From the NCBI GenBank assembly GCA_011390085.1, contig JAABTB010000135.1, forward strand, positions 1 to 6,516: a stretch of DNA of 6,516 bases. The letters run 5' to 3'. Under the pieces are notes generated by a model, which saw only the letters and a list, made by a program, of their open reading frames with translations, made no database searches and was not told where the DNA came from. How positions within the stretch are numbered: the first letter of the stretch is position 1; every line of letters begins with the position of its first letter. Of this stretch, positions 1 through 5,948 are shown one piece after another. This DNA comes from Desulfobacula sp. (lineage in GTDB: Bacteria > Desulfobacterota > Desulfobacteria > Desulfobacterales > Desulfobacteraceae). The translations under genes and the position numbers were made by a program.

Positions 1-1527
1 AGCCAATTGATGAAGCAACTGCTGGCCCTCATCGGACCGGAGCAACTGGCCGGTGTTCTTTCCCGGTACGGTTACCGGATCGGCATGACTGCTGCCCTGA
101 ACATTGCATCCCATTATGAATTTGACTCTCCGCAGGAATGGCTCGAGGCGTCCGGATATATCGGCAGCATGACAGGGGTTGCCGACGCAAGGCTGGAAAT
201 CCATCATTTTGACCAGGAAACCCGATCACTTAGATTTTCCGTAACCTGTAAATCTTCATTTGAGGTGGGGTGCTGGCAATCCATAGAACTGGATTTTACC
301 CCAAAGCCAATCTGTCATATTTTCACAGGAGCGCTCAGCGGATTTGCCAGTGTGGTTTTCGGCAGCGAGGTGCTGGTAAAAGAGGTGGTTTGCCAGGCCC
401 AGGGACATGAGCATTGTTTTGCTGACGGACGTTCTGCATCGGAATGGGGCATGTCATCTTCACAGGTGCAGGAATTGTGGGCCCAGATGGAATTGAAGCC
501 TTTTGAAAAAGAGATGGAAATCCTGCGGGAAAAACTGAAAAAAACACAAACGGATCTGGCAACACACCAGGAAAAGATCAGGCATCTTGAAGCGAAAATC
601 CATCCGGGCACTGAGGGTAGCGGGATCATCTACAGAAGCACCCGTATGAAGCGACTGATGCTTCTGGCCGATAAGGTGGCCCCCACCCGGTCAACGGTTT
701 TAATCCAGGGCGAAAGCGGCACGGGAAAGGAAATGATTGCCCGGTATATCCATGGGCATTCAGGCCGGGCCGATCATCCCTTCCGGGCCGTCAACTGCGC
801 GGCCCTTCCGGCCGCCCTTCTGGAGTCGGAGCTGTTCGGCCATGTCAAGGGCGCTTTTACCGGCGCAGACTCAAACCACAAAGGCCTGCTTCTGGAAACC
901 GGCAAGGGATCATTTTTCCTGGATGAAATCGGCGAACTTCCCCTTGAACTTCAGTCCAAGCTTTTACGGGTGTTACAGGAAAAGGAAATCCGGCCCGTGG
1001 GCGGCTTAGGCCCTGTGCCCTTTGAAGCCCGCATCATTGCGGCGACAAACCAGGATTTAAAATCGCGGATCAAAGAAAAGCTGTTCCGGGAAGATCTATA
1101 TTACCGCCTTGCCGTATTTCCGTTGACGGTGGACCCCTTGTGTGAGCGGAAAGAGGATATTCTTCTGCTGTCACGGTATTTCCTGGACCGGATTCAGCCC
1201 GGCCACCCCGGATTTTCACCGGCGGTTGTCCGGATGATGGAAACCTATCCCTGGCCGGGGAATGTCCGGGAGCTTAAAAACTGTATTGAATATGCCGTCA
1301 TCCTGGCAGGCCCGGACCGGATCTTGCCGGAACACCTTCCCCTGTCCGTATCTTCCGAAGATCCTCTGACCGCCATCTCCCATGATTTGCCCACATTCCG
1401 GGAGCTGGAAAAAAGGTATACCCGGCTGGTGTTGAAAAATACCCACCAGAACAAAACCCAGGCCGCCAGAATCCTGGGGACCAGCGTTACCACCCTATGG
1501 CGGCGGCTCAATGAGATGGAACTCTAA
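1..1527 (+). CDS. XylR/DmpR-type sigma-54-dependent transcriptional activator, 5'-truncated by the window edge
   Basis: The reading frame is open from base 1, so the gene begins upstream. Residues here are counted from the TTG at position 7. Aligned from memory with DmpR/MopR, about 53 N-terminal residues are missing, giving a full protein near 560 residues, usual for the family. Order of parts: the rest of an XylR_N plus V4R sensor domain (to ~150), with the family's zinc ligands C103, E126, C129 and C137; a charged helical linker (~157-200); an AAA+ domain (~207-430) with Walker A GESGTGKE (235-242), the sigma-54 contact loop GAFTGA (282-287), Walker B SFFLDE (302-307), the arginine-finger region around R361-R367 and WPGNVREL (416-423); and a Fis-type helix-turn-helix ending the protein (~465-506). 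Such proteins bind upstream activating sites and, when a small (often aromatic) effector binds the sensor, hydrolyse ATP to open sigma-54 promoters. The target genes are probably upstream, outside the window. The phenol-contacting His and Trp appear replaced, so the effector is unknown. Confidence 0.93.
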   Translation, partial: SQLMKQLLALIGPEQLAGVLSRYGYRIGMTAALNIASHYEFDSPQEWLEASGYIGSMTGVADARLEIHHFDQETRSLRFSVTCKSSFEVGCWQSIELDFTPKPICHIFTGALSGFASVVFGSEVLVKEVVCQAQGHEHCFADGRSASEWGMSSSQVQELWAQMELKPFEKEMEILREKLKKTQTDLATHQEKIRHLEAKIHPGTEGSGIIYRSTRMKRLMLLADKVAPTRSTVLIQGESGTGKEMIARYIHGHSGRADHPFRAVNCAALPAALLESELFGHVKGAFTGADSNHKGLLLETGKGSFFLDEIGELPLELQSKLLRVLQEKEIRPVGGLGPVPFEARIIAATNQDLKSRIKEKLFREDLYYRLAVFPLTVDPLCERKEDILLLSRYFLDRIQPGHPGFSPAVVRMMETYPWPGNVRELKNCIEYAVILAGPDRILPEHLPLSVSSEDPLTAISHDLPTFRELEKRYTRLVLKNTHQNKTQAARILGTSVTTLWRRLNEMEL

Positions 1528-1551
1528 ACATCAAAGGTTATACCCGAATGA

Positions 1552-1593
1552 AAAAGAGATGCAGGCGCGGGGTATCACGCCTGCATCTCTTTT
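1552..1593. terminator. bidirectional intrinsic terminator between convergent genes
   Basis: A perfect 16-bp inverted repeat (1552-1567 pairs with 1578-1593) surrounds a 10-base loop. The outer four pairs are A-T, so each strand ends its stem in a T run: TTTT on the plus strand and TTTTT on the minus strand. The core is GC-rich (GCAGGCG). It starts 25 bases after the activator stop and 16 bases beyond the dnaK stop, where one element serving both convergent genes would be expected. Confidence 0.9.
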
Positions 1594-1608
1594 AGGGATT
1601 CACAGGGC

Positions 1609-3507
1609 CTAGGCCACTTCGGAAAATTCGGCATCCACGATGTCATCATCGGAGGGCTTTGCCCCGCCCCGGCCGCCGGTTTGACCGGTACTGCCGGTCG
1701 AATCGGTTTGATTGGACATGGCCTGGCTTAAGGCATGAAGGGCCTGGGTCAAATCCCCGGTCACCTTTTTCATCCGGGTCAAATCATCCTGCTTCAGCGC
1801 CTGTTTCAGATCAGAGACCAGGCCTTCCACCTGATGAATGGAAGCGGGATCCATCCCGGCCCCCGAGTCCTTGACGGTTTTTTCAGCCCTGTAGATCAGG
1901 GCATCGGCCTCATTTCGGGCCGTAACCGCTTCCTTTTTCTGCTTGTCTTCATCGGCATGGAGTTCGGCCTCCCGGACCAGGGCCTCAATATCAGACTTGG
2001 ACAGACCCGATGACGCCGTGATCCTTATGGACTGGGCCTTGTCCGTAGCCTTGTCCTTGGCCGACACATTGACGATGCCGTTGGCGTCTATGTCAAAGGC
2101 CACCTCGATCTGGGGCAGGCCCCTCGGCGCCGGTGCAATACCGGTCAGTTCAAACCGGCCCAGGGTCTTGTTGTCCCCGGCCATTTCCCGTTCTCCTTGC
2201 AGGACGTGGATGCTCACGGCCGGTTGATTGTCCTCGGCCGTTGAAAAGACTTCACTTTTCCTTGTGGGGATGGTGGTGTTTTTTTCAATGAGCCGGGTCA
2301 TGACCCCGCCCAGGGTTTCAATGCCAAGGGACAGGGGGGTGACATCCAGAAGCAGCACATCCTTTAAGTCGCCTTTCAGGATTCCGCCCTGGATGGCGGC
2401 GCCAAGGGCCACCACCTCATCCGGGTTCACACCCTTGTCCGGCTCCCGGCCGAAGATCTTTTTCACCAGATCCTGGACCGCCGGTATCCTTGTCATGCCG
2501 CCCACCAGCAGGACCCGCGCGATATCGGAAAATTTCATTCCGGCATCCTGAACAGCCGTGACACAGGGTTTTTCAATCCTTGCCATGAGGTCTGCCGTCA
2601 GGGATTCCAGTTTTGCCCGGGTCAGTTTGATGTTCAGATGCTTGGGACCCGTTGCATCGGCCGTGATAAAAGGCAGGTTGATATCGGTTTCCATGGAGGC
2701 GGACAGTTCCTGTTTCGCCTTTTCCGCAGCTTCTTTCAGACGCTGTAAAGCCATGGTATCCCGTCTCAGATCAATACCCTGGTCTTTTTTAAATTCATCG
2801 GCCAGGAAATCCATGATGCGCAGATCAAAATCTTCCCCGCCCAGATGGGTATCGCCGTTGGTGGATTTGACTTCAAACACCCCGTCCCCGATTTCAAGGA
2901 CGGAGATGTCAAAGGTGCCGCCGCCCAGGTCAAACACGGCAATCTTTTCTTCCTTTTTTTTGTCCAGACCGTAGGCAAGGGAGGCAGCCGTGGGTTCGTT
3001 GATAATCCTCAACACATTGAGGCCGGCAATCTTGCCCGCATCCTTGGTGGCCTGGCGCTGGCTGTCGTCAAAATAGGCCGGAACCGTGATGACGGCATCC
3101 GTGACGGTTTCCCCCAAAAAATCCTCAGCCGTCTTTTTCAGATGGGCCAGGATAAAGGAAGAGATCTCGGCCGGGCTGTGGGAATGGTTGTGCAGTTTGA
3201 TCTTGACCCCGCCGTTGGGCGCTTTTTCGATCTTATACGGCAGATTGGCGATGTCCTTTTGCACTTCCGGAGAATCAAAGTTTCGCCCGATGAGGCGTTT
3301 GACCCCGAAGATGGTATTTTCCGCATTGGTCACGGCCTGGCGTTTGGCGATCTGCCCGATGAGGCGTTCCCCGGTTTTGGTCGTGGCCACGATGGACGGT
3401 GTGGTCCGCCCGCCTTCGGCATTGGTGATGACAATGGGTTTGTCGTTTTCAAGTATGGATACACAGGAATTGGTTGTCCCGAGATCGATTCCGATAATTT
3501 TACTCAT
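1609..3507 (-). CDS. dnaK: molecular chaperone DnaK (Hsp70)
   Basis: This is a complete 632-residue Hsp70 (E. coli DnaK has 638). It is a cytoplasmic ATP-driven chaperone that binds exposed hydrophobic segments of unfolded proteins and normally works with DnaJ and GrpE. The three Hsp70 signatures are intact: IDLGTTNS (7-14), the phosphate loop FDLGGGTFD (192-200, with the conserved Thr198) and [11 protein letters not shown] (332-342). Catalytic Lys70 lies in GVKRLIGR. The interdomain linker VLLLDVTP is at 384-391, followed by the beta substrate-binding domain (~392-500), the helical lid (~503-600), a Gly/Ser/Thr-rich disordered stretch (~601-617) and the conserved bacterial tail DIVDAEF (622-628). 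The ATG is supported by GGAGGA five bases upstream. The gene stands alone: no grpE or dnaJ appears in the window, upstream is a divergent gene, and downstream is a strong terminator. Identification is secure. Confidence 0.99.
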   Translation of the reverse strand: MSKIIGIDLGTTNSCVSILENDKPIVITNAEGGRTTPSIVATTKTGERLIGQIAKRQAVTNAENTIFGVKRLIGRNFDSPEVQKDIANLPYKIEKAPNGGVKIKLHNHSHSPAEISSFILAHLKKTAEDFLGETVTDAVITVPAYFDDSQRQATKDAGKIAGLNVLRIINEPTAASLAYGLDKKKEEKIAVFDLGGGTFDISVLEIGDGVFEVKSTNGDTHLGGEDFDLRIMDFLADEFKKDQGIDLRRDTMALQRLKEAAEKAKQELSASMETDINLPFITADATGPKHLNIKLTRAKLESLTADLMARIEKPCVTAVQDAGMKFSDIARVLLVGGMTRIPAVQDLVKKIFGREPDKGVNPDEVVALGAAIQGGILKGDLKDVLLLDVTPLSLGIETLGGVMTRLIEKNTTIPTRKSEVFSTAEDNQPAVSIHVLQGEREMAGDNKTLGRFELTGIAPAPRGLPQIEVAFDIDANGIVNVSAKDKATDKAQSIRITASSGLSKSDIEALVREAELHADEDKQKKEAVTARNEADALIYRAEKTVKDSGAGMDPASIHQVEGLVSDLKQALKQDDLTRMKKVTGDLTQALHALSQAMSNQTDSTGSTGQTGGRGGAKPSDDDIVDAEFSEVA

Positions 3508-3512
3508 AATGG

Positions 3513-3518
3513 TCCTCC
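3513..3518 (-). promoter_or_regulatory. dnaK ribosome binding site
   Basis: GGAGGA on the minus strand lies 5 bases before the ATG at 3505-3507. It is close to a full Shine-Dalgarno match and fixes the dnaK start. Confidence 0.85.
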
Positions 3519-3531
3519 GTTTTATAAGGGT

Positions 3532-3561
3532 ATGGGTTATTCTTTTTCCGACAGGCTCAAG
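3532..3561 (-). promoter_or_regulatory. possible heat-shock (sigma-32-like) promoter of dnaK
   Basis: On the minus strand CTTGAG (3556-3561) resembles the sigma-32 -35 element CTTGAA, and CCCAT (3532-3536) resembles the -10 core CCCCAT. About 19 bases separate them, longer than the usual E. coli spacing, so the match is imperfect. No CIRCE element (TTAGCACTC-N9-GAGTGCTAA), the HrcA operator, is present. An alternative housekeeping -35 hexamer, TTGACA, lies further upstream at 3581-3586 on the same strand but has only a poor -10 after it. Both are eye-read candidates. Confidence 0.35.
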
Positions 3562-3656
3562 GTATGACAGAAAAATTGCATGTCAATAAAAATACATGAC
3601 TATTTTCATATTTACTTAAAAAGTAATGGAAATTGTGCAATCCCTGCTTTTTTATA

Positions 3657-3686
3657 TGGACAATGCAGGATAACATTGTATATGAT
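3657..3686 (+). promoter_or_regulatory. candidate sigma-70 promoter for the small protein / YqeY-like unit
   Basis: TGGACA (3657-3662, 5 of 6 to TTGACA) and TATGAT (3681-3686, 5 of 6 to TATAAT) are separated by 18 bases. Transcription would begin near 3693, giving a leader of about 34 bases before the ATG at 3727. The dnaK candidate promoters point the other way and do not overlap it. Confidence 0.5.
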
Positions 3687-3715
3687 TTGCCAAGATCAAT
3701 AATTTAACGATATCT

Positions 3716-3720
3716 GGAGG
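3716..3720 (+). promoter_or_regulatory. ribosome binding site of the 89-residue protein
   Basis: GGAGG sits 6 bases before the ATG at 3727. This strong signal is the main reason to accept the small gene as real. Confidence 0.8.
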
Positions 3721-3726
3721 CGAAAC

Positions 3727-3996
3727 ATGAAATCGATCCAGGCGGAATTTCAAAACGATCCACGGGAAATCAGGATTAAGGCAGGCGCCCAACAAGAGGA
3801 CTGGCCCCAGGTGTGCCGCAGATTTAATGACGATGTGGAAAGGGTCTGCGATGTCACCGGCCTTGAGGGCTATACCGGCCTTTATCAATGTTTTGATGAA
3901 AAAAACAAGGGGGTTTTCTATCTTGTGGAAGAGGATACCACCCTGGCCCGGTTGAAACGAAGGCGTTTCCTGGAGAATATCGGCATTCAACATTAG
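3727..3996 (+). CDS. uncharacterised 89-residue soluble protein
   Basis: I do not recognise this family. The gene has a good ribosome binding site, a plausible promoter and normal codon use for the window, so it is probably expressed. The protein is hydrophilic and highly charged, with no signal peptide or membrane segment. It has three cysteines (C30, C41, C55) not arranged as a CxxC metal site. The central part (about 45-68) looks like short beta strands, with GYTGLYQCF followed by GVFYLVEED, and the C-terminus is a basic helix-like stretch (LARLKRRRFLENI, 73-85). It ends 57 bases before the YqeY-like gene on the same strand with no terminator between them, so the two are likely co-transcribed. 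The layout of a small mixed alpha/beta protein with a basic tail could suit an RNA- or protein-binding accessory factor, but that is only a guess. Confidence 0.75.
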   Translation: MKSIQAEFQNDPREIRIKAGAQQEDWPQVCRRFNDDVERVCDVTGLEGYTGLYQCFDEKNKGVFYLVEEDTTLARLKRRRFLENIGIQH

Positions 3997-3998
3997 TC

Positions 3999-4028
3999 TT
4001 GCATCCATCCTTCTTTGTCGTCTATAGT
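3999..4028 (+). promoter_or_regulatory. weak internal promoter candidate before the YqeY-like gene
   Basis: TTGCAT (3999-4004, only 3 of 6 to consensus) and TATAGT (4023-4028, 5 of 6) are 18 bases apart. If used, transcription would start near 4035, just before the ribosome binding site, allowing separate expression of the downstream gene. Read-through from the upstream promoter is at least as likely. Confidence 0.25.
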
Positions 4029-4040
4029 GCCTACAAAACA

Positions 4041-4046
4041 GGAGAG
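4041..4046 (+). promoter_or_regulatory. ribosome binding site fixing the YqeY-like start
   Basis: GGAGAG lies 7 bases before the ATG at 4054. The frame is open back to a TTG at 4015, but that codon has no Shine-Dalgarno sequence and would add 13 residues unlike the family, so the ATG is chosen. Confidence 0.75.
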
Positions 4047-4053
4047 CATCAAT

Positions 4054-4551
4054 ATGTCAGATATGAAAAGCGAATACGGCTGGGACCCGTCCCTGGGGAT
4101 TTCCCTCTACGACAAGATCCGGCAGGACATGAAGCAGGCCATGCTTCATAAAGACAATGCGGTCCGGGACACCATGCGGCTCATCATGGGGGCCTTCCCC
4201 AGCCTTACGGTGGCCATTACCCTGGAGAGCGGGAAAAAGACCACAAGGGTCAAAAAGCCCGAAGAGATTACAGATGAAGACCTGATGGACATTATCCGCC
4301 AGTTCATTAAATCGGAAAAAACCGTGCTGGAGTTTAAAAAAGAGACCACCTCGGATTACCTGGAACTTCTGCATCGCTATCTGCCGAAATCGGCCACCCC
4401 GGAGGAGATCGAGCAGTGGATCAGGGACAATATCGACTTCTCAACTTTCAAGAGCCCCATGCAGGCCGTGGGACCGGTGATGAAGCATTTTGGAAAGCTG
4501 GCCTCGGGCGATGCGGTCAAGGACATCCTGAAGCACATGGGGACGACCTGA
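4054..4551 (+). CDS. GatB/YqeY-domain protein
   Basis: With the ATG start the protein has 165 residues, slightly longer than a typical YqeY (~150). Family features: a first helix YDKIRQDMKQAMLHKD (19-34), then RDTMRLIMGAF (38-48), a charged segment leading to EEITDEDLMDIIRQFIKSEK (70-89), a second helical bundle with LLHRYLPKSATPEEIEQWI (105-123), and the C-terminal pattern PVMKHFGKLASGDAVKDIL (141-159), matching the usual MGkVMk...G..dG..v...vk..L ending. It is cytoplasmic and helical, with no membrane segment. The domain resembles the tail of the amidotransferase subunit GatB, which contacts tRNA. Stand-alone YqeY proteins are often supposed to act in tRNA or amidotransferase-related processes, but their exact role is not settled. 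About 17 N-terminal residues precede the usual family start. It follows the 89-residue protein and probably shares its transcript. Confidence 0.88.
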   Translation: MSDMKSEYGWDPSLGISLYDKIRQDMKQAMLHKDNAVRDTMRLIMGAFPSLTVAITLESGKKTTRVKKPEEITDEDLMDIIRQFIKSEKTVLEFKKETTSDYLELLHRYLPKSATPEEIEQWIRDNIDFSTFKSPMQAVGPVMKHFGKLASGDAVKDILKHMGTT

Positions 4552-4581
4552 ACCCTTCTCACTGGAACTGCGGTTAAAGAA

Positions 4582-4618
4582 ATGAGATTGCCGTTTCCGG
4601 CAATCCATTCGGTCTCAT
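4582..4618 (+). terminator. hairpin after the YqeY-like gene, possible weak terminator
   Basis: A perfect 8-bp stem (4586-4593 with 4598-4605) closes a 4-base TTTC loop. A further short pairing, ATGA (4582-4585) with TCAT (4615-4618), could extend it around a bulge. No T run follows, so it is not a classic intrinsic terminator. It may stabilise the mRNA 3' end or partly attenuate read-through into the GGDEF gene. Confidence 0.4.
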
Positions 4619-4638
4619 CGCCAAACAGACCATGCGCC

Positions 4639-4643
4639 AGGAG
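4639..4643 (+). promoter_or_regulatory. ribosome binding site supporting a TTG start
   Basis: AGGAG lies 5 bases before the TTG at 4649. An ATG at 4632 is in another frame and meets a stop after four codons, and there is no in-frame ATG near the start, so TTG is the best initiation codon for the GGDEF gene. Confidence 0.65.
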
Positions 4644-4648
4644 TAGGA

Positions 4649-5755
4649 TTGGATTTTAAAAAATACAGGCTGAACCCAAGGGTGACCCTGGACCTGAAGA
4701 AAAGGTCCACCATCGGCATTGGATTTTATTTCATTGTCATGTGGATTATTTTATTCTCCCACCGCTATTATGAACGCCATCCTGAATTTTCCGGCACATT
4801 TTTATTTTTTGTGATCGGTATCTGTCTGTTGAGGCTCCTTCATCTTGCGGTATACCAAAGAATCCCGCCTAAATTTCGCAAGCTCAATACAATCCTGTTT
4901 CTTTTAAGCATTGCATTGACGGCGCTGATCTGGGGCTTGGGGTGTGCTGCATTCATGATCCAGGATGGGGAGTCCGATACAAAGATGCTCGTGGTGATAT
5001 GCACCATGGGCCTTTGTTCCGGGGGTGCCGTGGCCTATATTCCTGAGCTGCGCCTGTCGATCCTGTTCAGCTTCCTGATGCTGGCAACGCCCATTTCAGC
5101 CATGGTCTTCCATCATGTCGATACTCCCCTTGCCCTGTCCATGTCTATCTATTTGATATATCTGTGTCTGATGGCCTACCGGGGGAACAGGGAATACTGG
5201 GATGCCCTTGAAAATGAGTATCTGCTGGAAGAAAAATCAAAGGACGTGGAAAAGATAAGCCGGGTGGACGGCCTGACCGGGCTCTACAACCGGCGATATT
5301 TTGATGAGGCGTTTATGTTTGAATGGAGCCGGGCCGTCAGAAACCAAACGCCGATATCCTTGATTCTCATTGATATTGATCATTTCAAAAGGGTCAATGA
5401 TCAATATGGGCACCTGGCCGGCGATGAATACCTCAAGGCCATGGCAATCATAATCAGGCGGCTGTTTAAACGCGATATAGATATCACGGCCCGTTTTGGC
5501 GGGGAAGAGTTTATTATCCTCCTGGGAGATCAGTCTTCTCAACAGGTCCGCGAGCTGGCGGAAACGCTTCGGGTGATGGTGCAGGGTTTCTGTCTGGAAT
5601 ATGAAGGCAAGAGCATCCGGACAACCATCAGTCTTGGAACAGCCACTCATATCCCCCAACACACCGACAGACAGGAAATTCTTATATCCAGGGCAGATAA
5701 AGCCCTTTACCAATCAAAAACCAGTGGTAGAAACAGAACCACACAGCATGATTAA
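4649..5755 (+). CDS. membrane-bound diguanylate cyclase (GGDEF domain) with six-helix N-terminal sensor
   Basis: This 368-residue inner-membrane protein is predicted to make cyclic di-GMP from two GTP. The N-terminal half has about six hydrophobic segments (roughly 22-38, 49-69, 80-104, 112-131, 134-154 and 158-177), then a charged helix (~180-204) that probably transmits a signal and helps dimerisation. The GGDEF domain follows: DGLTGLYNRR (206-215), metal-binding DIDHFK (242-247), and the active-site loop GGEEF (284-288) in its catalytically competent form. An intact product-inhibition I-site, RDID (275-278), lies exactly five residues before GGEEF, so feedback control by c-di-GMP is expected. 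The domain ends with the usual ADKALYQSKTSGRN. There is no EAL, PAS or HAMP domain. I cannot assign the membrane part to a named sensor family such as MASE1 or MASE2, and its ligand is unknown. The start is TTG, which may lower translation. The preceding gap contains a hairpin and no clear promoter. Confidence 0.93.
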   Translation: MDFKKYRLNPRVTLDLKKRSTIGIGFYFIVMWIILFSHRYYERHPEFSGTFLFFVIGICLLRLLHLAVYQRIPPKFRKLNTILFLLSIALTALIWGLGCAAFMIQDGESDTKMLVVICTMGLCSGGAVAYIPELRLSILFSFLMLATPISAMVFHHVDTPLALSMSIYLIYLCLMAYRGNREYWDALENEYLLEEKSKDVEKISRVDGLTGLYNRRYFDEAFMFEWSRAVRNQTPISLILIDIDHFKRVNDQYGHLAGDEYLKAMAIIIRRLFKRDIDITARFGGEEFIILLGDQSSQQVRELAETLRVMVQGFCLEYEGKSIRTTISLGTATHIPQHTDRQEILISRADKALYQSKTSGRNRTTQHD

Positions 5756-5839
5756 TTTCATCATCAGAATGATTTTTTATGAGATTCACTCCATATCTAA
5801 ACATGCTGTAATTAAATGTTAAAACCCTATCCTATAATT

Positions 5840-5872
5840 ATAATTGTTATTTTCATAAAGTTTAACAATTAT
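5840..5872. repeat. 10-bp perfect inverted repeat upstream of the TetR-family gene, possible operator
   Basis: ATAATTGTTA (5840-5849) is repeated in inverted form as TAACAATTAT (5863-5872) around a 13-base spacer. It ends five bases before a TTGACA hexamer (5877-5882). A second, shorter palindrome, TTTTATT (5872-5878) with AATAAAA (5884-5890), overlaps that hexamer. TetR regulators often bind palindromes beside their own promoter, so an autoregulatory operator is possible. The region is very AT-rich and palindromes arise easily there. Confidence 0.4.
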
Positions 5873-5876
5873 TTTA

Positions 5877-5903
5877 TTGACAAAATAAAAGCCGTACTCT
5901 AAT
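5877..5903 (+). promoter_or_regulatory. candidate sigma-70 promoter of the TetR-family gene
   Basis: A perfect TTGACA (5877-5882) is followed after 15 bases by TCTAAT (5898-5903, 5 of 6 to TATAAT). The spacing is two bases short of ideal. Transcription would begin near 5910, giving a leader of about 40 bases. Confidence 0.4.
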
Positions 5904-5933
5904 TAATTATAAATTCAGCATATAAAATAAATA

Positions 5934-5941
5934 GAGAAAGG
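5934..5941 (+). promoter_or_regulatory. ribosome binding site of the TetR-family gene
   Basis: GAGAAAGG ends 7 bases before the ATG at 5949. It is a moderate match that supports this start. Confidence 0.6.
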
Positions 5942-5948
5942 CTTTCCA

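Noticed and set aside
315..629. Minus-strand frame of about 104 codons inside the sigma-54 activator
   Set aside because: It is fully inside a gene with unmistakable domain content, rich in Cys/Ser/Trp/Phe, and lacks a start signal.
3519..3526. TATAAAA-like -10 on the minus strand just before dnaK
   Set aside because: No -35 lies at a suitable distance, and transcription would begin inside or next to the ribosome binding site.
2845..3567. A 240-codon plus-strand frame lying antisense to the 5' part of dnaK
   Set aside because: Long antisense frames over dnaK are a known by-product of its codon bias and have caused misannotation before. The translation is Gly/Asp/Phe-rich and resembles no family, there is no ribosome binding site, and it covers the dnaK start and promoter region.
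3508..3726. Searched for a -24/-12 (sigma-54) promoter in this and the other intergenic gaps
   Set aside because: No GG-N10-GC pair within a TGGCAC-N5-TTGCA-like context was found by eye, so the activator's targets are probably outside the window.
4015..4053. Longer YqeY-like start at TTG 4015
   Set aside because: It has no Shine-Dalgarno sequence and adds 13 non-family residues; the ATG at 4054 has GGAGAG at proper distance.
5237..5713. Minus-strand frame of 158 codons opposite the GGDEF domain
   Set aside because: It is antisense to the conserved catalytic domain, has no recognisable motif and no ribosome binding site.
5760..5778. Possible terminator after the GGDEF gene: a 5-bp stem ATCAT/ATGAT followed by six T
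   Set aside because: The stem is short and AT-only apart from one pair, too weak to call; the T run may simply reflect AT richness.
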